DNA from: Tribonema minus | Lineage: Eukaryota > Sar > Xanthophyceae > Tribonematales > Tribonemataceae | DNA: 64,000 nt | Reading direction: 5' to 3' | Assembly (NCBI GenBank): GCA_017506865.1 | Contig: JAFCMP010000030.1 | Coordinates: 248,001-312,000, forward strand | Part shown: piece by piece, positions 32,766 to 43,800 of the stretch | Numbering within the stretch: position 1 is the stretch's first letter | How the letters are laid out: each line of letters starts with the position of its first letter | Notes under the pieces: generated by a model | Seen by the model: only the letters and a program-made list of their open reading frames with translations | Databases searched by the model: none | What the model was told of the DNA's origin: nothing | Made by a program: the position numbers and the translations under genes

Positions 32766-35700
32766 ATGTCCCACGGCGCCACAATCGACGCAGGGATATT
32801 TGAGTATGTCATAAACAACCATCGGTGGGCTTTCTGCCTGATCCTGCTGCCGATCAGCGCAGCTTTCGATGCCTGGCTCAAGCTGAAGCACGTGTACACC
32901 TTTTGGACAAGAGAGAGGGCTCCTGCAAAGCACAAGGAGAGGGTAGCTGAGGTGCAACGCCAGGTATGATAACCCCCCACGTGCGTGCACAGAGCGCAAT
33001 TTACTCGTGACGCGCTCGTCGTCTCAACTGCGCTTGTGATGCTTCTGCTTGCAGGTGCGGGTATGGGCGGAGAGCGGTGCGAAGGGCACGATGTGCACTG
33101 CGAGGCCGGGGTGGCAGACCATGAGCCTTCGCATTGGCAAGTACAAAGCTACCAGCAGAAATATCAAGATTGACCTCTTCGACATTCTGGAGGTGGACAC
33201 AGTCAATAAGGTGTGTATTGCAAGGAAGGCATGCTATGATGTTGCTGCTTTGTTGTACACATCAATCCACATATGCTCGTTGTCACAGCTCCTACGATCG
33301 CTTCTTGTCTCCATGGCCAATTCACTGGGAGATCTCTGAACCGCGCTCGCTCTGGCTCGCCTGGCGATTGTGTATGCATCAGGATGAGTGACAGTGAGAT
33401 GGTAGAGTCCTGGTGCGCCGTTTTGTTTAAGTCAACACTGTCAAGACCCTCTCTTACAATCCTGATGCTGAGCTGCCTGATTGCCCACCACTACATCGCC
33501 AACCACCTGCCTGCAAACACATGACAACAAATCCTGATGGTGAAGCCATTCATGCGCTCATGTCCTTTGCAAGGCGGTTTAAGACACAGTTCGACCGACA
33601 GCCACCCATGGATTAGGGTTGCTGTGCACATCATACACAATTGGTCACCTGATGCATCAGTATCTCACATACGGGTGCTCACCTGGTGATGCAGTGATGC
33701 AGCGCCGCTATGCACAGCATGCACAACGTCTGCACGTGCGACGCTGAACGTCATCCTTCACCATGCAGTTTCATTGCCTTTCCAAGCTCATTAGTCCGAC
33801 GCAAAATCAGGGAGGGGGCAGCTGACAGTGGCCTTGCACCCCTGCCAGCAGCACCACCACACCTTCAGGCCTCGCGTCGCTGGCCCTCTTGGAACGAGCC
33901 AACACTTTCGTGATGAATCAACACGAACACATCATTCATTGCCCATCGCCTCTACCCGCCTGTATCAACAAACACCACCGAGATGCATAAACAGCACGTC
34001 ATCATTGATTGCTTCGCCTGTCCTACACTGCGCCTCACGCAGTGCGTCCGCGTGGAGCCCATGGTGACCATGGGGCAGCTCACGGCAGCGATCAACCCGC
34101 TGGGCTGGACCCTGCCAGTCGTCCCCGAACTGGACGACCTGACGATCGGGGGCCTCATAGCGGGCGTCGGCGTGGAGACCTCGAGCCACATCTACGGCCT
34201 GTTCCAGCACATCTGCAGGGAGTTTGAGGTGGTTCTCGCGGACGCGTCCGTCGTCACGTGCAGCGCCACGCAGCGCCCCGACCTCTTCTACAACGTCCCC
34301 TGGAGCCACGGCACGCTCGGCTTCGTGGTCAGCGCGACGATCCAGATGGTGCCGTGCAAGCCGTATGTGCGGCTGCGCTACGTGCCGTGCCACTCCAAGG
34401 CGGCGGCGCTCGCGCTGTTCGACGCGGAGGCGCGCAAGGGGCGCGGGCGGCGCGAGGCGGAGGAGAACGGTCTGCGGAACGGTCCGCAGAATGGGGGGGC
34501 GAAGGGGGAGGGGGACAGCGCGTGGGCGAGCGATTTTGTGGAGGCGCTGGCGTATAGCCCTAGCAAATACGTGGTGATGCTGGGGGACATGGTGGATGAG
34601 GCGGAGGTGCAGCAGGATAAGGTGCGCGCGCGCGGCAGTGAATTAGGGTTAGGGTCAGGGTTTGGGTGACGCTCAGGGTGATCTGTCATGATAGAGGGGC
34701 AGCCCTCAGGCTGTAGTTGGAAGCGAAGGGCGAGGTTGCTGCGCGGGGAAGGGCGAGGGGTTGCTGAGTGCCGCAGCAGAGGGATGCGGTGGGTCATGTG
34801 CTGCTGTTTTCCTGCCTCTAACCTTTACCATGAGGCCAAGTGCACAAGAAGCAACTCCGCCAGTTGAAGCACGTATATGTTGAAGTTGAACTGTGCAGCG
34901 TCATTACTTACAAATCGCACAGGTTCGACCGTCCCTGGGCAAGTCACATGGCCAGGAGCAGGTTGCACTTGCGTAAAGACGAGATAGTGGAGTCATAGGT
35001 GTCATGTCACGGACCACATGTTACGAGGGTTGAAGGGATGTTCTCGCGAATGCTGCACGACCACCAGGCCACCACCCAAAGTACGCTTGAGCATTTTGCA
35101 TTAGCATAGTCACAACATTCATACCCAAACCCTAATGGCTAACCCTAGCCATCATTGCAGGGACAGGGGCAAGACTAAGCATGAGATTACACAAATGATT
35201 GTGAATGAGGTAAACATGAGCAATTGAGCACTGGCAGCAAAGCCCGTCGATGCATTGGAGTTAGACAGTCGCACGCAGCATTGCTACGGGTGCTGACTGG
35301 GCGATGATGTCCAAGTCTACTTAGGGTTAGGGTTTCGATTGGGGGTTAGGGTTAGGGTTGGGGTTAGGGCCCTGAGGGTAAGAATCACAGAGCAAAAATC
35401 GGCGCCTCTGCTGCAAATGAGGGCAGCTCATGGCAATTGCCCAAGTACTGTAATTGTGCTTTGTGTAATGGTGTTTAGGCAGGCGTAGTGATCAGCCGTC
35501 ATTGCTACGCACACCTCAGCACAGTGCGTGAGGTTTGTGGTCAACAAGCCGTGACACCACGAGAGCTCAGCTCACGGTTGAAGCTAGGGTTAGCTGAGCC
35601 ATGTTAGCCAGTATGGCGCGTCATGTGACCTTGTCTGATCACGTGCTTGTTTGTGCGTGCCTGCAAGCAGGCATGCCGCATCATTCGCTGCACTCTTGCC

Positions 35701-36878
35701 ACCGCAACTTGTGCGCTGGGGTGCTTGCAAGTCATGAACTCCAAGCAATTTGATTTGTGTCGATTCACCAACGGGTTTATGCATTATGTGCACTGCAAAA
35801 TTACAGCCCATACCTGTTCACTTCACGCTGTCATTGCTCAGGTCAGACCATTTCATTGTCTCTTTAGAGTGTGGTTATGCTTCCAAGCTTCGCACCTTCT
35901 GACTTCAGTCTCAATCGCTGACATAATCTCAATTCACTGTGCCAGCTGGTGCCAATTCTGTTCTGTCGAGCATGTGCTCACTTCACCGGGGGGTCGTGTC
36001 GCTGCACGTGACCCACGATACCAGGCACTACTTTCAGCGAAAGTGCTCGGGAAGGAGCTGTGATTGTTGCGCACATGTCAATTTCATCTTCACTTCCGCT
36101 GATCACTGCTGTCGCAGATCAACAAAATTGGCTTGTACTGGAAGGAATGGTTCTTTCTGCACGTGGCCAAGTTTCTGAGCCTGCCGGAGGGCTCAAAACC
36201 GGCTGTGGAATACATACCCCTGAGGCACTACTACCACAGGCATACGCGCAGCTTGTTCTGGGAGATTCAGGAGATCATACCCTTTGGCAATGAGCCATGG
36301 TTCAGGTACGCGTATAATGATTAGACTGCATGTGTGGTGCTTTACTTTTGGTGGTGTAGGAGGAGTCATGCTGCAAACCTTGGTGTAGGTATGCCGTGTA
36401 ACAGGGTTGTTGAAGCTTGTGTTGAAGTGTGTGACTTTTACCTGTTGCAGCTATCACCAACAAGTGAAATTGCGCTGAGGGGATTGAGTGGCGCGCCTCA
36501 TAGAGCGGCAGTGCTTTGTGGAGAGCAAAACACAACCAGTGGAAGCGGAAGTGGTGCACCTGGCGGCGTGCATGGCTCTCCTCAACACTGTGACTCTCCG
36601 CACCACTGTGGCTCTTTGCTGACTCCGCACCACTGCGACAGATGCACATGGCCACTGTGACAGATGCACCACTGCACCGCTGCAATATATGCTTGTGCTG
36701 GTACCGTGGCAGCAGGTGCACCTGGCCACTGTGACAGATATACTACTGCGACAGAACCACTGTAACAGATTCTTGTGCTGGTGCTGCGGCAGCAGATGCA
36801 CCAGGCCACTGGCAGCGTCAGTTTGATGCACGCGAAAACCACAGAACTTGCGCGTTCCGGCACATGAATTCTTAGGGA

Positions 36879-36910
<32 letters not shown>

Positions 36911-38734
36911 TGACCGTGGTCATGCGTTCAGGCAGCCCAGTATGTGTTCAGGCAGCCCAGTAGGGGACTTTCAGCAGCCATTGCCTCTGCTGGCAGCTGT
37001 TGATGACACAGTTGAGGTTGCTGCAGCAGCACAGATTCCTGTCTATTTGAAGTGGACAAGTGGGCAAACATATACTTCTGAAGTATACTGCTTGTCCAAC
37101 ATTCACATTGTTCTGAGCACTTGCTGCGCTTGTGTATGTCGCCTTGTTTGAATAGAAACGGCACAGGGCCGCCAAAACCGTTTATGTCCATGCGCAAGAT
37201 GCTCCGCATGCCCCTATAACGACATTCACATGGCATCTTTCTGGAGCTTTCTCATTCACCAGGCATTGTTCTGCACCATGCTGACACCATCTCCTCATTA
37301 CTTGGCTGGCCTTTTTCTTGGTTTTGTTCCGTCGTGCAGATGGACACTGGGGTGGATGATGCCGCCAAAACCCTCCATGCTCAAGCTGACACAGACGGAG
37401 ACTCTGCGGCAGCTGTACGAGAAGCACCACGTCGTGCAGGACATGCTGGTGCCCATGACGGTAAGTGCGGCGGATGCTCAGCATGTTGTTGTTTTATTTG
37501 TGTCGCTCGCCAATGGGGCGCGAAAAGCTACTCATCTCGGAATGCACTTGATGCAGCAGCACTCCTTTTCTGCAGAGAGACTCAAACGCAAATTGTTGTA
37601 TTGCGGGGTATGTGACGTATATGCTTGGGGTATGTGACGTATATGCGGGGAATTACATTTTGGAATATATGCTTCAGTATCAAGAAGCACCACATCGTGC
37701 AGGACACACTGGTGCCCATGATGGTAAGCGCTGATGTTTGGAGCGCCTTCAAGCGCTGGAGCAGCTGTGATGAATGCCATTGTGTACTTGAAGTGATTGC
37801 ATGAAGTATCACAGCCAACATCAAGCACCACATCATCATTATCGTGCAGGACATGCTGGTGCCCATGACGGTCAGCACAGCGCTCAGCATGGTTTGCACA
37901 CCGCTCAGCCTGCAAAGCCAACCGTAGATTCAATGCAGCTGTGAGCTGAGTTCAAAACTGAGCTTGAGCCTTGCGGCGAGTGTCAGATTGAGTGGGGCAC
38001 CAATTGCAAGTGTTGTGCATTCATGCATGCGTGTCGTGGGCGTGCTGGTAATTTTCAATTCTTGAAGGTGAAGTAGGGAACTTGAAAACTACTTAAAATT
38101 GACGAGCGCTTCAGGGTCTCGCTTCAACTTCTGACCTGCCACATTACAAGCACAACACAATTATCACGGACACGTGATGCACTGCAGCTTCTGTCAGCCG
38201 CTGCCTTGAGGCCAGCCCTATGTAGCAGCTGCTATCGACCACTCACATGCAACTGACCGTCAAGGAGGAACTCATGGCTGCCGCATAGCTAACCCGTACC
38301 CGCCATTTCCTGTGTTGCCCCCCCCCGCCTCCCCCCGATCACAGGACCTAGACGAGAGCCTCAGCGTTTTTGACCGCGAGTTCAACATCTACCCCCTCTG
38401 GCTGTGCCCAATGCGCATCCCCCGCCCCCCGGGCCACACAGGCCTGGTAGCCCCCCCCAAGGGGTCCGACGACGACCTGTTTGTCGACATAGGCGGTTAC
38501 GGGAACCCCAAGACGGCGGGTTTCGAGGCGCGCGCGAGCTGCCGCCGCGTCGAGGACTTTGTGCGTTCGAAGCACGGGTTCCAGATGATGTACGCAGACA
38601 CGTACATGACGCGCGAAGAGTTCCGCGAGATGTTTGATCACGCCGAGTACGATCGGCTGCGCGCGGCGCTCGCGCACACGCAGCAGGGGTTCCCCGAGAT
38701 CTACGACAAGGTCTGCAAGAGCAACCGCATTTGA
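32766..38734 (+). CDS. DHCR24: Delta(24)-sterol reductase (DHCR24/DWF1 family), FAD-linked
   Basis: Reduces the C24 double bond of sterol side chains using an FAD-binding oxidoreductase fold; a membrane enzyme of the ER in known members. Six exons: 32766-32963, 33055-33210, 34043-34621, 36118-36305, 37340-37460, 38345-38734; 1632 nt, 543 residues, all phases closed (human 516, plant 561). The N-terminal hydrophobic anchor is [20 protein letters not shown]-domain signatures follow: VCTARPGW-like [15 protein letters not shown], then [57 protein letters not shown] and [20 protein letters not shown]-terminal family blocks are [48 protein letters not shown] and [12 protein letters not shown]. The start ATG opens [20 protein letters not shown]. 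Introns 3, 4 and 5 are rich in repeats. Order of exons and phases suggest an intact gene. Confidence 0.95.
34640..34674 (+). repeat. Telomere-like TTAGGG stretch just after DHCR24 exon 3
   Basis: Degenerate TTAGGG/TCAGGG/TTTGGG units starting 19 bp downstream of the donor at 34622. Confidence 0.7.
35321..35380 (+). repeat. Telomere-like TTAGGG stretch in DHCR24 intron 3
   Basis: About eight TTAGGG, TTTCGATTGGGGG and TTGGGG-type units; shorter CCCTAA words lie at about 35129-35153 and AGGGTTAG at 35584-35593. Confidence 0.75.
36550..36830 (+). repeat. Minisatellite in DHCR24 intron 4
   Basis: Imperfect repeats of GCACCTGGCCACTGTGACAG and GCAGCAGATGCACC words; one clear pair (GTGCTGGTACCGTGGCAGCA at about 36695 and GTGCTGGTGCTGCGGCAGCA at about 36776) has a period of about 81 bp. 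Not clearly derived from an exon. Confidence 0.65.
36871..36912 (+). repeat. Telomere-like TTAGGG/TTTAGGG stretch in DHCR24 intron 4
   Basis: Five adjoining units mixing six- and seven-base forms, the cleanest telomere-like run in the window. Confidence 0.8.
36938..36963 (+). repeat. Short direct duplication in DHCR24 intron 4
   Basis: TTCAGGCAGCCCAGTA occurs twice in a row, 19 bp apart (about 36928 and 36947). Confidence 0.6.
37684..37880 (+). repeat. Two intronic copies of DHCR24 exon 5 3' edge
   Basis: Exon 5 ends [13 protein letters not shown] with donor GTAAGT at 37461. Copies at about 37684-37735 ([13 protein letters not shown] then GTAAGC) and 37820-37885 ([16 protein letters not shown] then GTCAGC) follow in intron 5. 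The intronic GCTCAGCATG-type sequence after the donor repeats too. Confidence 0.88.
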
Positions 38735-39559
38735 GCCGCACCTGTGGGGGAGAGTGGGGGCTGGGGGGGGCGGGGGGAGGGGGCTGCTGGCTAATGTGGG
38801 CTTGGTGACATTGACACTGTCCTAAAGGCCTGTGAGGTGCGCATGGCAAATCAGCGGCGTTCGACGTCGTGCTTCAGCCAAAGCAGGTTGGCTTGTAATG
38901 TTGTGGCCGAGCAACGGTCATTACGCTGTGTGTCGGCTGTGCTGGGCTTGTATCGTGTGCGTTGGCCGACAGGCGCGTTCCTCAACCTCCCCCGCCACAC
39001 CATGCACGGGCAACAGCGGAGAGCGCGCAAGAGAGGGGCATTTTGGCGCATTTTGCAAGCAGAGCAAGGGGAGCGGGCACAGGCGCTGTGAAGCCGGCGG
39101 TTTTGCTTTAGGTGCCATGGTGCAAGTAATGGGGGGAGGAGGGTATGTAGCTACCGGTAGTGGACGGGGGGGTCTTGGGGTGTGGCAGTGCAGAGCTGCT
39201 GCGCCCCCCCATCACCCCCACTGCCAGCCAAAATGATACACTGCATCGACGGTAATCGTTGTAGACACACATTAATCGAAAGCCAGTGTTCGAGTATCAT
39301 GTGTGAGATTCCGTGTGCCGTTCTGCATTCATGGTGCTTGCTTGCCTGGGATGGTGTTGCCCGCCTGCTCGAGAGGCATTGCCAGTGGGAATGCGTGAGA
39401 GGCACATACAGATTGTGGCAATTATGCAGGACATGTTATTGCAAATGTTTTTTGTGTAAAAGTGTTTGCCATACAGGCAGTGACATTGCGCGATCTTGCA
39501 CCCGTATTGGCCACCAGTCTCGGCACGTACACAGTACATAGTCTATACGTATGAATTTC
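38735..39559. other. Spacer between DHCR24 and the retrotransposon 3' end
   Basis: 3' region of DHCR24 and the target flank of the element. No exon, no clear polyadenylation signal, one G-rich run at about 38755-38785. Confidence 0.45.
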
Positions 39560-40801
39560 GAAGTTGTATATTATGTCCTGGACCGCATGAGCTGCGCGCA
39601 CGATAAATCGGGCTTGCAATAACTAAATCTACGGAGGGGCCGGCGGTTCGGCGCTGGCCGGCGAGGGCCGCGGCACTTGCAACAGTGCGATGCGGCGGTA
39701 AGCGCTGACGTCGCCATCAGGGGCAATGACTGCGTTCCAGTTGTCGATCACGACACGTGTGAGCGCGCGCTGTAGCGCGAGGGAGGTGCGGCGGCGCCAG
39801 AAGGCAACGCGCTGCGCGAGATTGTAGCTGCCCTGCGAGCTCTGCTCGGCGAGTGCGTGTAGCAGCGCTTGGGTGTCGCGTGACATAGCGCCGAAGTGGT
39901 CAAAGGCTGCGGAAAATAGGGTGTGTGTAGTGGGGTCCAGGGCCCCTGAGACTACGTATGTGTCTATCTTTTCCTGCGAAGCCGATTCTAGCACGCGCTG
40001 CACATCGCGCGCGCCCCCCTGAGCCTGACGGAGGCGGGAGGGGCATGAGCTGTCACGTATGGTGACGTCTATGCAACAAGCTACTTCAAAGCCGCCGCGC
40101 AGTTTAGTGCACCGGCCTGCTGCTACCGCGTCGGCGCTCGGCTGCACTTTAGGGACTGGAAGGCAGATCTGGTTGCTGCCGAAGTTGTATATTATGTCCT
40201 GGACCGCATGGGCTGCGCGCACGATAAATCGGGCTTGCAATAACTAAATCTACGGAGGAGCCGGCGGTTCGGCGCTGGCCGGCGAGGGCCGCGGCACTTG
40301 CAACAGTGCGATGCGGCGGTAAGCGCTGACGTCGCCATCAGGGGCAATGACTGCGTTCCAGTTGTCGATCACGACACGTGTGAGCGCGCGCTGTAGCGCG
40401 AGGGAGGTGCGGCGGCGCCAGAAGGCAACGCGCTGCGCGAGATTGTAGCTGCCCTGCGAGCTCTGCTCGGCGAGTGCGTGTAGCAGCGCTTGGGTGTCGC
40501 GTGACATAGCGCCGAAGTGGTCAAAGGCTGCGGAAAATAGGGTGTGTGTAGTGGGGTCCAGGGCCCCTGAGACTACGTATGTGTCTATCTTTTCCTGCGA
40601 AGCCGATTCAAGCACGCGCTGCACATCGCGCGCGCCCCCCTGAGCCTGACGGAGGCGGGAGGGGCATGAGCTGTCACGTATGGTGACGTCTATGCAACAA
40701 GCTACTTCAAAGCCGCCGCGCAGTTTAGTGCACCGGCCTGCTGCTACCGCGTCGGCGCTCGGCTGCACTTTAGGGACTGGAAGGCAGACCTGGTTGCTGC
40801 C
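39560..40801 (-). repeat. 621-bp tandem duplication of the retrotransposon 3' end
   Basis: 39560-40180 and 40181-40801 are nearly identical, with only a few base differences (for example AGATCT against AGACCT, GATTCTAGC against GATTCAAGC). The unit is the last part of ORF2 from FGSNQ to the stop plus about 70 bp of 3' UTR ending ATAATATACAACTTC. Confidence 0.93.
39629..40180 (-). pseudogene. Duplicated fragment of retrotransposon ORF2 C-terminus
   Basis: Encodes the same end of the endonuclease domain as ORF2, from FGSNQICLPVPKVQ to SAEPPAPP and the stop, but has no RT part and no start. It joins directly to the 3' UTR of the inner copy. Confidence 0.85.
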
Positions 40802-43800
40802 AAAGACGATGTCCATGAACTTGTTGAACCCGTGGCGCGCCGCGTAGCGGCGGAAGGGGGCAAGGGTGTCCCGGTCGAGACCGCGGAGGTGGGCCACCTG
40901 CTTGAGCAGCTGAAAGAGCGCGTCTGCGAGCAAGTTGTGTCGCGTGACGTTAAGCCCTTGTGTGCAGCGGCGCAGGTGGGCACCCGAGTCCACTGGTCTA
41001 TGGCACTTGGGGCACCGCGCCGCAGCGGGGGCGGGGCGCTCCACGCCCAGGTGGCGCCGCAGCGTCTCGCGGAATTCCGGCGGGGACATGGTCTCCGCTG
41101 GGTCAGTGCTCGGCAATTGCGCCAAGAAACCCATGGCCCCCTTAGAGGCGCCGCTGCGCCACGCCGCGACTGCTTCCAACGCATTTGCTGCTTCAAGCCG
41201 ACGCAGCTGCGTGGCGGCGAGCGCTGCGTCTAGCACCCGTGATAGCGCCGCTTGACGCCGCGGCAGCACGGCGGCCGGCGGGGCCTGGGCAGAGCCTGGC
41301 TCGCGCGCCACCGCTGGCGCAGCAGCGCGGCGCGCGCCGGCGCGAGTCCGCATGCCCGGCCCCGCAGCTCCGCCTGCCCGTTGCAGCAGATCGCGCAGCG
41401 CCCGCCATGCGCCGTCGTCCTGGCGCCAGTCCTGGTACCAGACCGTGGGCAGGAGCAGTGCGAGGGCCGCTGCAGCCTCATCGCTGCCGCTGCGCAGCTG
41501 CTGCAGGCAGGTAGCTATCTGGGTGAAGGTGAAGCCATAGCGGGCATGCTCTAGGACGCGGCTGCGTGCCGCGACTGGAAATGCCGCCAGTGCCGGCCCC
41601 ATGCACTCGAGGGAACGTGCAGCAAATGCGGCACATGCACGGGGCGCCGCGCCCAGCACGCCAAAGCCACCACTCCCCAGCCGCAGATGCACGCGTACCT
41701 GCTGATGTGCTGGTAGCGTCACTGGGGCCTCGCCACCCCAGTCGGCGCCGCGTACCCATGCCACTGCCGCCGCCCACAGAGAGGGCGGCGCCGCCGCCGC
41801 CGAAACCGCCGGCGGGCCGCGGCAATCGTCACCCGCCGCCGGCGCGCGCTGGTGGGCCGGCGGCGTAAGACCCGCCGATGGCTCCTGCGCCAGCGCGGCC
41901 ACGGCCGCTAGCGTGATGGCGTCGAAGCGCCGTAGCTCCTCGTGCGTGAGGGATGGCGCTGTATTGCGCGAGACATGCCCTGCGCGGGCGGGGACGGCAA
42001 GACGCAGAATGGAGAAGGCAGCCTGCACATCCTCCATCTGCACAAGCTCCGCAACCAGGCGGTCGGTGCCGGGGGCACGAAGGGTCGCCGCCACTTGCGC
42101 GCGCACGAAGCCCTCGGTGCCGACCGGCACCCCCATCAGCGTGATGCCGTCGTCACATACTGGTACGGGGACATTGGCGGCGGCAAAGACGGCGGCGGCG
42201 CGCTCGCGGGCGCCGCCTGAGGCCGGCACCACCGCCGCGCATTTCGTGACGTTGACCTGAATGTTGAGCTCGCTCAGCGCCTGTTGTATGAAGCAGAACG
42301 CGCGGCCAACGTGGTCGAGCACCGGCGCGTCACAGCTGGGCGTCATGATGGTGAGGTCATCGAGGTAGCCCGGAAGCGCCAGTTGCGGGAACTTGGCGCG
42401 GGCAGCCACCATGGTGCCGCGCAGTGCCAGCGCGAACAGCAGCGGCCCCAATGGGTCGCCCTGCTGCACGCCCTGTTGGGAGAGGATGATGGCGGCGTCG
42501 GCGTGCCCATCTAGGCCAAATTGTAGCCAAGGGGCCCGGCCGGGGCCGTAGATGTGCTCGACGTAGCCGTACAGGCCAGGCAGATGCTCGGCCACCGCGG
42601 TGAGGACTGCCGAGCGCGACAGCGCGTTGAAGGCATTACTGCCGTCAATGGCAAGGAGCACGCCGCCGCACTCATGCGTGAGCTGCGCCATGAGCGCCAC
42701 TCTCTCTGCGCCCCCCCGCGCGCCGACCCCAAACTGGCCAATTGGTTCCAGCAGCGCGGAGACGCGGTCCCGGGTGTCCGTGCAGAAGGTGCGGGCGAAC
42801 AGGCGGCGGATGGTGTCGCCGCACGCGATGGGGCGCGCCTTCTCGCCCACAGCGCTGAGGCGCGCGGCCGCGTGAAGGCGCCAAAAGGGGGCGGGCAGCG
42901 CGGCGGGGGTGGAGTACACCGCGGTACCCAGCCACGCCAGCAGCTCAAGGAGCCAGTCAACCGTGCGCCCCGACGTGTGCGCCGTGTGCCGGACGCACTG
43001 CTGGAGGTGGGAGTTGCGCAGCCCAGAGGGACCGGCGGCCGAGCCAGGGTTGGCGGCGAGGATGGCCTCGCGTAGCCCGTCCGCCGTGAATGAAGCGCAG
43101 TTGAGTGGTGCCGGCGCCGCCAGCGCCGCCGCCGCCACCAAGCTGCGCGCCCGCGATGCCGCGGCATCCAGCTTCGCAGACGCATCGCCAGCTGGGTGTT
43201 TAGCCTGCAGTTTATGCAAGGTAGCAGAGTCGCGGGGGGCAGATGTGTCAGCACCCTCCGCCAGCAGCCGCGCGGCGCGCCCGACGCCGCCCGGCTGCCG
43301 CGCCGTCGCCGCCGCGCGTTCCCGCACTGCCGCCGCCGCCTCCGTCATAGACCTAGCGCGGCGCGTGCACGCACGGGCGGCGCCGCGGCGGCAGAAGGCC
43401 AGCGCTGTGCGCGTGAGCAGGTCCAGGTCGCCTGCCACGAAGGCCGCAAAACGGTGCGCCCGCGGCAGGGAGCCGTCGGGTACAAGCAGCAGGCACGGCA
43501 GCAGATGCAGCAGCTTGCACCATGCACCGGCTGTGGCGGACGCCTGTGCCGCTGCCTCAACCCCGTGTGCCTGCGCTACCGCCGTCTGCGCTTCCCGGAG
43601 GCCCGCCAGCGTGGCCGTCAAGGCGGCTGTGAAGTCCGAGCGGTGCTCCAGGCGAATGCGGCGGCCGACCACCAGTTGCTGCTGCAGAACATAGTCAAAG
43701 GAGAGGTCGTCAAGCGCTGCGCGCGCGGGCGAGAGCGGCGCCAGCGTCCAGAGCGGAAGCGCGCTGCGCCATGTTGGCCCTGCCGCAGCCACAGCGGCAG

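Noticed and set aside
33710-34042. Extra coding exon between DHCR24 exons 2 and 3
   Set aside because: The homologous protein runs straight from VNK to CVRVEPMV; phases of exons 2 and 3 already close.
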